Of a stretch of 38,553 nt of DNA, positions 9,523 to 19,639 are shown piece after piece. Each line of letters starts with the position of its first letter. The stretch's first letter is position 1. The notes below the pieces were generated by a model. That model was not told where the DNA came from. It did no database searches and saw only the letters and a list, made by a program, of their open reading frames with translations. Origin of the DNA: Krasilnikovozyma curviuscula (Eukaryota; Basidiomycota; Tremellomycetes; Cystofilobasidiales; Mrakiaceae); the NCBI GenBank assembly GCA_014825775.1, contig MVAQ01000212.1, positions 1 to 38,553 on the forward strand, read 5' to 3'. The translations under genes and the position numbers were made by a program.

Positions 9523-11631
9523 ATGGCCGACTTACTAGCCATCGTCGAACTCCCTCAAAAAGACCGAATCCCGGCCTACCTTTCCCTCTTGCCGGCACTC
9601 TATGTTTCCCCCCTCCCAAATCTGGTTGACTTGATCGAACATCTCGTCACCGAACCCCAGGTCGGACTGGTCGCTGGTCGTCAGGTCTTCTCGGAGATTG
9701 TCGACGCCTTGTCTAAAGGTGCTATCCAGGATAAAGAGGTCTGGAAGACTGTCTGTGAGAACTCTATTAAGGTCGTTGCTGATGCTTCGAGAGGTAGTGG
9801 GACTGCTGGCAGTTTTGAAGAACAAGTAAGTGCAAGGAAACGAGGAGGTTCGCAACTCCACCTACTTGCTGTCTGACTCTCTAACTATGCACTGACTCCT
9901 TTGAATGTAGGTTACTGCGCTGCGTCTTCAACTGGCAGAGCTTCTCGAGGGTGAAGAAGAATGGGGCGATGCCGCTAAAGTCCTAATGGCGGTCGATCTC
10001 TCAAATAGGTAAGTCGCATGCTTCTGAGACTTCTTTTAACATCTCTCTAACAGACTAAAATGTTCGTTTTTCCGCTCTCTCCCTTTGTCAGAAATATTCC
10101 AGACGCAGAAAAGCTCAAACACGTTGTTCATATCGTTAGATTACTCCTCGAGGTCAGTGAAATACTTTACCGGAAGGTAGATCGTTTCTTATGACATCAA
10201 GAAGCTGACCTCTTTTTTCCAAATGTGGTATTGCTTCTAGGTCGGTGACGATGGCCAAGCTCAAATGTACTACTCGCGGGCGTCAGCGCTTATCCACACT
10301 ACGGACGACAAGCAAACCTTACTACAGTACAAACTCGCTCAGGTAAGCTCTCGCAAAGACAATTTCAAAGATCTTTGAGACTGACATAAATATTTCTTTT
10401 CTTTTCTTTTTTGGAATAGGCCCGCCTGTTTGACTTCTCAAGAAAATTCAACGAAGCCGCTCAATCATACTACAATCTTAGCAACAACCTCGACATCGAC
10501 GAAGACGATCGACTATCCGCCCTGTAATTTTAGTTTTGCTCTGATCTCTTGTGTTCCTGAGGCCAACGAGCTGACGAATTGCTTTCTCACCAGAGGAGCT
10601 GCTACGACCTGCTCAATCCTTGCTCCCGCCGGACCTCAACGTCTCAGAATTCTTGCATCCATCTACAGAGACGAGCGATCCTCATACGGCCTGCCAGAAT
10701 TCAAATACACGATTTTATCTAAGATGTATCTCGAGAACATCCTCCGCTCGTCGGAGGTCGAGGAGTTTGAAAAGAGTCTGCTGGAGCACCAGCTCGCCAA
10801 GCTTCCGCCCACTAGTGGGGATAAATTGGCTACTTCGGATGAGGATGGTGATGAGGTAGTCGAAGATGTTGGAGTTAGCCAGAGGTTAGCTCCAGAGACT
10901 GTTTTGGATAAAGCAGTGATGGAACACAACTTGCTGAGTTGTTCAAAGGTGGGCGTTCTTTCAGTGTATTCTAGTCCAATCTGGTTAGACTTGGAGTATC
11001 GCTGAGTGTTACTTCATTATTTGCTTTGGATGTTACAGCTCTACAACAACATCACTTTCTTTGGACTAGGCGCTTTGTTGGATCTCGCACCTGGTGCAGC
11101 AGAAAACATGGCTAGACGAATGATTGAACAAGGCCGATTGAGAGCATGGATAGAGTAAGTGTCTGAACCATCCTCAGCTTTTCCTTCATCCTCTTTCTGA
11201 CCTGTTTGAATCATCTCCGTCCTACTCAGCCAAATTGACAAGCTCATCTACTTTGAGGGAAGAGACGTCGCAACAGAATCCGCAACCGTTGCAGGAGGGC
11301 TCTCGTTTGAGAAGAAGAATGATTTAGATTTCAATGCCATCACGCTTACTGAGAAGTGGGATAGCCAGATTGGCCGAACTGCTAACAAGGTGAATCCCCC
11401 TCTACGACAAATTGTCCTTCAAAAGATCGTGCTGCTGATAAATATTTCTTGTTTTGTTGGGAAAAGGTCGAGGGCATCGTAAACTTGTTGAAATCGAAGG
11501 GACTGCTGACTCCGATTAGCTCTACTGCCGGTGTCGCGATCGATGTTGTACCCAGTAAGTGTGTCACTCCGCACTCGGACCGTTTGCTCTGCGAAAAGAC
11601 TAACAATTTTACTATGATAGTGACTGAGTGA
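9523..11631 (+). CDS. CSN4: COP9 signalosome subunit 4
   Basis: Ten exons: 9523-9825, 9911-10008, 10092-10152, 10241-10342, 10420-10523, 10594-10948, 11039-11154, 11230-11389, 11467-11554 and 11621-11631, giving 465 aa with all phases consistent. Family hallmarks appear in order: SFEEQVTALRLQLAELLE, AQMYYSRASALI, YKLAQARLFDFSRKFNEAAQ, CSILAPAGPQRLRILASIYRDER, EKMYLE-like SKMYLENILRS. The PCI region follows with DKAVMEHNLLSCSKLYNNIT, LGALLDLAPGAAENMARRMI and IDQIDKLIYFEGR. Csn4 is a PCI scaffold subunit of the COP9 signalosome, which removes Nedd8 from cullins in nucleus and cytoplasm (family knowledge). Differences from the human protein are an acidic insertion (TSDEDGDEVVEDVG) before the PCI part and a C-terminus completed by an 11-nt coding exon. 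The start is the first ATG of the conserved frame. Confidence 0.93.
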
Positions 11632-11934
11632 ACATCCTGATGACGTCTGTAGCCTTCCTTTTTTATATTTATATGTATAATCTGGCAGGCTGCTTCCCAT
11701 ACTGAGGTTTGACGATTCGATGTGATAAACTCTTCCTTTGAAGGTAGCTGCTCCCCCTTGAAAGACAGGTCGACATGAAAATGACTTGTCAAGCGAACTT
11801 CATCACTGTCGGGTGCCCAATGTCACTCCGCCGGCCAAGAGAGGAAGGCAGAATTTTTGGTAGAAACTAGAACCTCGCCGTTTCTGATAACGAATAACCT
11901 AACAAACATCATATGAAAGTTGTCTTGGGAGCAT

Positions 11935-13635
11935 ATGGCTGAATCTTTTGACTTCTGGCAGTCCTTTGACTTCTGGCAGCAGCAACTTGCTTTGCTGTTT
12001 GTCACGCCAGTCGCTTTGATCACAGCATCGCTGGTTTCTTCAGCCTTGTTCGATGTCTCCCAACGAATCTTCTCACCGGCCGACGAATCTCAATCGATCG
12101 ACGAATATGATCGCCCACCCAAACTCATACGGAACTTTAGCAGATGGTTCGAAAAGACATATCCAAGAACAGACCAATGGCTGAATAACCTCTCACTGCC
12201 AGCTGCTGTCTTATTTGCCTTCGTCATCGTACTGGGCGTTCCATTAGGTATTGTTGTTGTAGTGATGGGCCTGTTAATACACCTTTTACTGTTCAAGAAG
12301 GAAGGTTTGGATGTGGATAGTTCAGCTGGACAAGCAGATTGGGAAAACAGGAGGAACAGGGCTATTTGGCTCAACCGGCTATTTATGGCTTAGTTTGCCT
12401 TGCCTTCGTAAGTGTCGTCCTTTGATCGCTTGACGACAGACCTATTTTCCTTACTTTCCAACATGTCCAGGGCCGTTTTCATGGGATTCTTCTCTCGATA
12501 GGTTGAGGACTGAAGTCAATCACAGTGGGACGCACATTTGTGGGCAGAATCACCTTCCATCTTTTCCCCGTGAAGAGAACTTCCGTCTATAATCAGATCA
12601 GTCTCATCCTCACAATCCCAGGAACGTTGATCTTCGGCCTCGCAATATTCTTACCGCCATCGCTCCCAGCATCAGCCATCATCTTGTATTTCCCTATCAC
12701 CGACGTCAACATTTACTTAGGAACTGGCTCATTCTATGCCTCTCATAAAACACCACCGCCAGTGCATCATTCGATGCGTGGGGCGGTCACCACTCTGACG
12801 TTCATTCAGCTCGCCCTGGGGGTTCTCATCGCGCTGACTGCGCTGCAGTTCAACAGACAAAATCCCGAAAACTACACTTCCGATGATAAGCCGTTTGATC
12901 TACTCCCACGAATTTTTGACAGCTTGTCGCTCATTCCGGTCGCAATCCTAATGGGACTCATGGGCTGTATCGTTCCAACGGTGTACAGGCTCGAGGTTGC
13001 TCAGCAACGGGAAGTCGGAAACGGGGTGTACGAACTTCCAGAGGCGTTTTCTGTTGTGCTACCTGAACCTCTGGAGATTTTGAACGCCGATGAGGTCTGA
13101 ACTGGGAGCTTGCTAGAGGTAGTCAGTCAAAACTCCGGTCTGTCGTCAGTAGTTCAACTTTCTTCATCACTGATACTTCTGATGTAGCAACCAGTACCCT
13201 CAGTCTTGTTTTCAACACAAATGCTACATGTCTTTTTCAGAAAATATACCATCATCGCTTCTCTCGCGGCAACAATCACATCTGCCGTCACACCGTCTCT
13301 CTTTCTAACAATTATAAATGTGAGTTGATCCTTATCTCAACCCACTTCTCCTAATCTCAATCTCAAGGAGAACTTTGAAATAGCGGATCAATGCCGATGC
13401 TAGTACGCGAGGAAACGATCGCCAGAACCTCTTCCTGGGCAACCTGATGGGATGTGCTCTTTCACCAACGGTGGTAATTTCCTTACTGGCTCTGGTTGCC
13501 CGTCTTTCAAACGATGATTCTCGCAGATTCTGGGAGTACGAAGAGAATTGGGTTGGGCAGCGCTTTACAGAGGAAGAAGGCAGCGGTCGAAGAAAGAGGA
13601 AGAAGAGTAGGAGGAAGACGAACGCAGAGATTTAG
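11935..13635 (+). CDS. Putative multi-pass membrane protein, middle exons unresolved
   Basis: I do not recognise the family. The first part (ATG at 11935 or 11920) encodes MAESFDFWQSFDFWQ, a membrane segment LALLFVTPVALITASLV and a second one AAVLFAFVIVLGVPLGIVVV, but meets a stop at 12391. Downstream coding resumes near 12526 and runs through several hydrophobic segments (SLILTIPGTLIFGLAIF, LTFIQLALGVLIALTAL, LIPVAILMGLMGCIVP). It continues over introns 13095-13187 and 13320-13383, ending in the basic tail RRKRKKSRRKTNAEI. The 13188-13319 exon (QPVPSVLFSTQMLHVFF) and the last exon (RINADASTRGNDRQN) join in phase. A strong GTAAGT at 12408 and CACAG before 12526 form a likely intron, but the frame they imply does not match the first part. 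An extra intron, a frameshift or two separate genes are all possible. Confidence 0.5.
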
Positions 13636-14178
13636 CTTCTATTGCATTTTTCGCATTTAAATCACCTTGTAAACATTATTCAGCTTTGGGAACGATGGGT
13701 TGTGACAGTGTTCCAGTCAACAGTGCCTGCTGGTCTAACCCGGGGTCTTTCACTCGCTCGCTAGTCTTTTTTTAACCAGACAGCAATGAAAGTTATACTC
13801 GAAAAACGGTGATCTCATCATATTCCTACGTGAGCTATATAAAAGTAGGCGGCAGATTTGATCGGTCCCGGACAGGACAGCAAGAGGCTGAAACAGCTTA
13901 ACGCTTGGTGTGCACAGCTAATGATAATAGTCTAATTACCATCATGAATCTCATGTCTACAATACTGTCAATGTTCACATGATATATGTATACATCTCGT
14001 TCCACTTTCCAGTAACTACTGGTTTACTGCAAAGGTGAACATTATTTTCCTCCTTCAAGCGTGTATTTAAAAACGAAGCAATGTAACGTGTACAACATCA
14101 ACTCTCACCGCGATTCCTCAGAGCTCAATTATACATCTAAAACAAAATATTCTACAAGCAATTTTTTTTAAAAACAAT
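13636..14178. other. Convergent intergenic region with an orphan TATA motif
   Basis: It separates the 3' ends of the membrane-protein gene (plus) and the SLC35-type gene (minus). No coding frame is supported. It contains TATATAAAAG at 13836-13845 on the plus strand. The nearest downstream ATG (13944) opens only a 12-codon frame. Confidence 0.5.
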
Positions 14179-16108
14179 CTAAGCTACATCTTCGTCCCCA
14201 CCACCGGCGACATCATACCGCGCCGCACCCCCACCGCCTTCGTCCTCCATCATGTCGAAGCACAGTCCGCCGAAGGACGCAAGCACAAGTATTGCACCAC
14301 TGACAGACTTAATGTTCCAATCAGTTGAAGGAGTCGCAGTGAGCACCGAGTCAACGAGCGTTACGAGGAGGGTGGTAAGGAGGTTCGAAATGGACGCTGT
14401 TGTAAGAAAAGTAGACAGAAGGTAAGACTAGGTTTTCCCACACCAAACAAAAATAAACACAGCAGAAGTTTAACGGGACGACATACCAGCTACGGGACCC
14501 CAAAAACTTAAGAGGATCATAAAACTCGCGTTGAACGCAAGCCCACCCAAACTGACACCAGCGACGCACACCGCTGCCCTCCCACCCTTCGGAAGCTCAA
14601 ACGTCTCCCACCCCAACCAGTCGAGCACCGGTAGCGGCAGAGCAAGGAGAGTTAGTGTGAGCAGGCCGATAAGAGACGTGATGGCGTTCGTCTGGAGGAA
14701 GAGAGGCAGATGGAGCGACTGGCGAGAAGGTGGGGGTGTGTAGTGAAGCTTGTAGAAGACCTCGTAAAAGCCATACGCGGAAGCACCAAATAATGCACCC
14801 AGGTTGCCTACCCAGTGTAGCCCCGTGGTTGTATCTGATCTGGAAGCTGCAGCACCCAAAGAGTCGTCGACGACGGGACTGCCGGAGATGGTAACAAGCG
14901 CTGCACCGACGGAGGCGGCGATGACACAGAGGAGCATGCGCCAGTCACTTCTACCCCACAGATTCACACGGGGAAGCATGAATAGACTAAATAGCCATGC
15001 CCAGATCGTAGAGGTGTTGTAAAGCAGGGTGAGGGTCGTCATTGTCGTAAATCGAACCTAGGAACCATTCGCGTTCAAGGTAAGTCAACGAAAACCGGAA
15101 TTTAGATAAAAACACATGACGTTGGTAACTTACGGACATGTACCACGTCAACGATGGGATCGTCAACAACGCCGTGAGCAACACCAGCGACGACACGAAC
15201 CGCCTGGTCGGGAATGCTTGCAGAAGTATATTCGGATGGGCCCCCGCTGACATTGACGATAACAGAGCAGAATCTTCTGGCTCCTCTTCTTCATCGTCAT
15301 CCGACTCAACTGTCGTGTTGATACCTCCACCGCCGTTGGGTAACAACCTAGTGCTCGAACCCCTCCTACTAGGCTCCCTTCTTTGACTCCGATCTGATGA
15401 TTTGGCTGTTGATGAGGCAAAAGACAAGGAGAACTGTATCCTCAACGCTTCTCTAAGATCCCAGAGGTTCTGTCGAATGGTGGAGGCTGGACGAGTGTGG
15501 ATTTGAGGTGGATTGAGCTTGAGGAAAAGGAGATGAAGTGGGAAGAGGAAGGTAAAGCTAGAATGACTCAGATACAGCATAAAGTATGGCTTTCTGTACC
15601 CTACAGTTGGAATGTACGCAGAGTATCAGCCATGGTAAGAAACAAAATGTTAGGAGAATATAAGGAGTGTCTCGTCCCATCCATCCAGCTTGTCACACAA
15701 GGCTTTTTTCCTAAGCCGTATCTCAGGAGCATCTATCTTCTTCTGCATGAACTTTGTTTTGACCAAATGAGCTGGGGAATGGCGCTGAGCCCTGTTTCCA
15801 AGATCAAGCTACTCAAACACATTTTTCACCTCAGCCCGTGGTTATTTCAGCTCTTCCCTTTGCGCCAACGATCTAAATTGATTCTCTAACCATCTGCTCA
15901 ATATACCTTCACGAATGCCTTAAACGTCCACGTAACATCTGAAAAGAACAAGACAAGATGCAAGGCGCTGCTGCGTTCACTCACCTAATGTCGACTGCAC
16001 GTACCCAGTCAGCTCCGTCTGAACGACATAGGCCACCAGACTAACGACAAAGCAAGTCAAGGCTGGCAACCCACCTGGAACTTTGGTTAAAAATGACAAT
16101 GGAGCCAT
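14179..16108 (-). CDS. SLC35/EamA-type drug-metabolite superfamily transporter
   Basis: Four exons: 16108-15985, 15600-15134, 15057-14487 and 14396-14179, giving 459 aa in phase. The protein resembles the SLC35F5 / yeast YML018C-THI74 group. It has an N-terminal membrane segment (ALTCFVVSLVAYVVQTEL) and GYRKPYFMLYLSHSSFTFLFP across the first intron. A long hydrophilic Ser/acidic loop (SDDDEEEEPEDS) follows. Then come about eight hydrophobic helices, including the family-typical LLYNTSTIWAWLFSLF, GNLGALFGASAYGFYEV and the C-terminal VAASISNLLTTLLV. Such proteins sit in vacuolar, Golgi or other endomembranes and move small organic or nucleotide-linked solutes; the substrate cannot be read from sequence. 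Intron 1 is 384 nt, much longer than its neighbours. The C-terminus ends in a Gly/Asp-rich tail. It is divergent to POP5, with 522 bases between the starts. Confidence 0.8.
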
Positions 16109-16630
16109 TTTGGAGGTTCGAGCGCGGGAGACATTTCACGAGGGTTCTCAGGAGGGGAGGCAGGTGTATCTAACGCCAACATTGTCTGTTTTCGCTCATC
16201 ACGGCAATTTGTAGCTTCCAGTCAAAGTAAACACGATATCCAGGTTTGTCCAGCTTTCGATTCGTCATCCTGTGTGGAAGACGAGCTAAATAGCTCTAAA
16301 TTTTGTCGCTCTGAAGTTTGACAACAGGAACAAAGTGGTAATCAGTCTTAGTCATCCTACAAATTGCTGGAGAACATTAATAGTGAGTGGTAAAACATTC
16401 TAGTATGTTGTAGAGGTCCGGAATATTGATCAAATTGGTGCTGTTACCTTCTCATGTACTAATGAATAAGGCTGTAGCTCTGCAGGACACTTGAACTCAG
16501 CTTGGTCTGACTAAGGTCTGAGAGTGATTTGAAGTAAGATAATTCATGTACTTTGCATGCATGTTGAACCATGGAGTGTTGAAGTCTTCGGTTGATACCT
16601 CTCGTAGTTCCCTCAAGTTGCTACTTTGTC
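16109..16630. other. Shared divergent promoter region of the SLC35-type gene and POP5
   Basis: 522 bases lie between two outward ATGs. No coding frame or repeat is supported. No clear TATA element is seen next to either start. Confidence 0.5.
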
Positions 16631-17627
16631 ATGGTCCGCTTCAAGGTAGAATTTCAGTAGTCTGATCATTCACTGTCAATACATTCCTGATTGTGTTCCT
16701 TTCATTAGAACCGCTGGCTCCTAGTCGAAGTCATCTTCCCATCCTCAACATCAGCCGAAGCGCTCCTCGCCCTGCCAACAACTTCAACCTCCACGACCCC
16801 TCGAAACCCAGCCGTCCCTTTTTCCTACAACGAATCCATTTCAGTATCCCTCAGCGGACCAAAGAAACGTCCGAAAGGTGGGAACGAGAACCGCCATCGA
16901 AAAAGGTCTAAACCCTCATCTGACATCCTCAACTCAGGCGCTGGATCCTCAGCAGACGAGTATTCCGACGAAGAAGACTCAGAAAACGAATCAAAATCAT
17001 CAACATCGTCAATGATGCCTTTGTACCTCCCGCCTCTTTCGCCGAAAAACCTCGACGGTAAAGACGTGGTCCATGCTCTCAAGTCGACCGTCCTCACGAA
17101 TTTCGGCGATGCAGGGTGGGGGACCGTCGGGGGTTCATTGAGTGTCAAATTTTGGAGCCCGAAGACTTGTTTGGCTATTGTGAGGTGCTCGAGAGATGCA
17201 GGTACGATGGTGAGGAATGCCGCCAGTTTGATGGGCTCTGTTGCCGGGGAGAGGTGTTTTGCGAGGGTGGTGTCCTACAGTGGTGAGTCATTTGAAAAAT
17301 CACATTTGAATAATCGCTGTCAGTGAGTTTTTGTGCCGTGCTAATGTCTGGGGGTTTTCTTCTCAGGCACAATGAAGAAAACGCAAATCAAAGCGATCAG
17401 ATATCACCGCAATATCATCGCTGCGATCGTCTCCCTGCCTTCACTGGCAACACCTGGTAAGCGTACACCCTCACTTAGAGTCATTAGCCTTCGCCTCCCA
17501 AACTTGTCACATTTTAACTATTGTACTGTTCTAAACAGGTACCACAATTCCACCGACGCAGTCAAAACAAGAATGGGAATCGTACTCAGATTCAAGCGTG
17601 AAGGAGATCGAGGCCATTGTGGACTAG
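16631..17627 (+). CDS. POP5: Ribonuclease P/MRP protein subunit Pop5
   Basis: Four exons: 16631-16645, 16709-17282, 17367-17456 and 17539-17627, giving 255 aa. The 15-nt first exon encodes MVRFK and joins to NRWLLVEVIFP, reproducing the invariant Pop5 opening MVRFKxRYLL. The second half matches the family fold: DVVHALKSTVLTNFGDAGWG, SLSVKFWSPKTCLAIVRCSRD, RCFARVVSYSGTMKKTQIKA and RYHRN. Pop5 is a core protein of nuclear RNase P and RNase MRP, working on pre-tRNA and pre-rRNA (family knowledge). The usual length is about 160 residues. The excess is an inserted low-complexity segment at about residues 35-105, first basic (PKKRPKGGNENRHRKR) then acidic and Ser-rich (SADEYSDEEDSENESKSS). The short tail ends EIEAIVD. 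The tiny first exon means simple ORF searches miss the true start. Confidence 0.88.
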
Positions 17628-19639
17628 GATGTTTAGTAATTCTATGCATCTTGTGTTTCTCCGGTGTGAATGTGTGAGGTCTTACTTTCCTGTATCTTCG
17701 TGGCGAGGGAGAAATCAAAACAAGCACCCCTCAGGTTGCGATACGTCTCTCGTCTCAAGGGAGTTATCTTGTTGCCATTGGAGGTAATCTATCAATAATA
17801 TATGGTCCTGTTTACTTTTGAATGGTTTGACAGTTGAAACCTCTGACTAATCTGTGCTATGAAGAGCGGACCGGCCTTGTCGCAGAATCCAGCTCTGCGT
17901 GCTGCCAAGTCAAACATGGCAAGCGAGACTCTCTCACTTCTATCTCATCCCCCCCACGTTTTTCCCATTCATTCCTTTCGTAATTTCTTTGCGTCGGACG
18001 AAGGTGCGAATGGAGACAACTGCCTTCGACTCCGGAGGAAAGTCTACCGCCGGTGAAATGTTGTCCAAGCCTACACAGCACCGAACCTTTTCCCGCCCTC
18101 CCGTTTTTCTTTCCCACCAAACCGCCATCTCCCATCTTTTTTAATTCTCTCGCACGGAGACCTGAAATCGCGAGAAGGGTGCTGACTCCTCTATGGTTGA
18201 CGTTGCGCACTCATCGGCTTTAAAGACTCATCATCGACAGGTGACTAGTCTTCCATTTTGGTGTTAGCCTTTCACTGTTCTCAAAGCCTTACGCAACGTT
18301 CATTCTTAACTAGATCTTCCTTTACGTTTACAGACCACCTTCTTTCACACAATTCCTCTAGAGATGCCAGCATGAATCTTGAAACCGGGGGTTTGAGATC
18401 AGCAAACCTATTTCTCTGCCGGTATGATAACTGGACTTTTTTTTGTAACCACACTTCTCCATCTGTTAGTTTGTATCGCTTTCCTCTAATCCTTTTGGCA
18501 GTGTATAGCTGACCCGACGTATGATTCGCTTCGCTTTTGGTGTCACCAGATCTACATGGGATCGCATGGGTTCTCACATCTTTCGACAGTATGAAAATAA
18601 CTGAGAGAAGAGAGTCTATAGCGTAATGGGACACGACTGTGAAGGCAGCTTCGAGGTCGTTCTGGCTGGTGGGTCTACCCCCATGCTGCAGAAGGAGGCG
18701 TTTTTCGACGTCGTCGCCATCCTTCGAGAAGTTCTTTGAGACTTCGTCTTTCGATTCTTCCTGCAGTACTTCCCATTACCAGCAGCTCTGTCACCTATGC
18801 TGTTCACTGTATGGCACTTGCACCCTCTTCAGGGCCTTGAAACAAACCCCCAACGTCTTCACTTTAGGTTACTTTCTCTGTCTCGAAGGGGAAACTCCTT
18901 CTCACACGGAGGTCACCCTGTGGGACGCAGCAGGGGACACATGGAGGCCACCATCCGGTGCGATACAACCCGTGGGGCTGCGTAGAGGAAGCATGGCCAT
19001 TTTCGACCAGCCGAAAAATTGAGCAGCTTGGCCACGAATGGGGCCCTTCGATCGAGTCTTTGGCTGGTGAGTAACACCGACTAATTACACTGGGTAATAC
19101 GAACTCGAATGCTGACTCTACCTGCTCTTTGGTGGTTGCTACAGCAAGTCAAGCTGGACTGTATCGCACCGAAACCCGAAGGGATGATCATGCAGACGTG
19201 GGGCTTCGACAATCCTCCAGCGCGTTCGGCAGGCCCCTCATATTTTTAACCTGCTACGCAATCCTTTTTCCTGTGGTCCCACGCCTTGCCGGCCTCTGTT
19301 TTGCGAGACACAGACAGGGACCCCTCCTCTCTCGTCTGGTGTCTTCCCACGGGTCAAAAAATCACCCGTGTTTTCTGCCCCTTCTATAAAAGGAGCATCC
19401 AACCTCGAAAAAGTTTTTACACCTTACCCCTTCCAACTCGTCTCATCACAACAGACAAATCAACTCTCTCTTCAAGAACCTACAATCTTGTAAGTTCACC
19501 GCCTATGGTTGCAATCTGAACTAGCAAAACATCCGACTGACATAAACACCCTTCTCGCCCACCTTCGCCCCATTGTCGTGTTGGCCCCTTCGTGGTTTCC
19601 CACAGCAACCCCTCCCTCATCAATTAAATCTCACTAATC
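17628..19639. other. 2 kb region upstream of the hexose transporter; no firm gene
   Basis: Several open frames occur on both strands, but none has a domain. A plus-strand ATG at 18627 opens a 36-codon frame with balanced residues (SFEVVLAGGSTPMLQKEAFF). Only a 37-nt intron would let it continue, so I do not call it. The last 250 bases are pyrimidine-rich and hold the TATA box and probable 5' leader of the transporter. Confidence 0.4.
19385..19392 (+). promoter_or_regulatory. TATA box of the hexose-type transporter
   Basis: TATAAAAG about 250 bases upstream of the ATG at 19640, followed by a C/T-rich leader typical of strongly expressed fungal genes. Transcription probably starts near 19415-19450, leaving a leader of about 200 nt. 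Confidence 0.6.
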
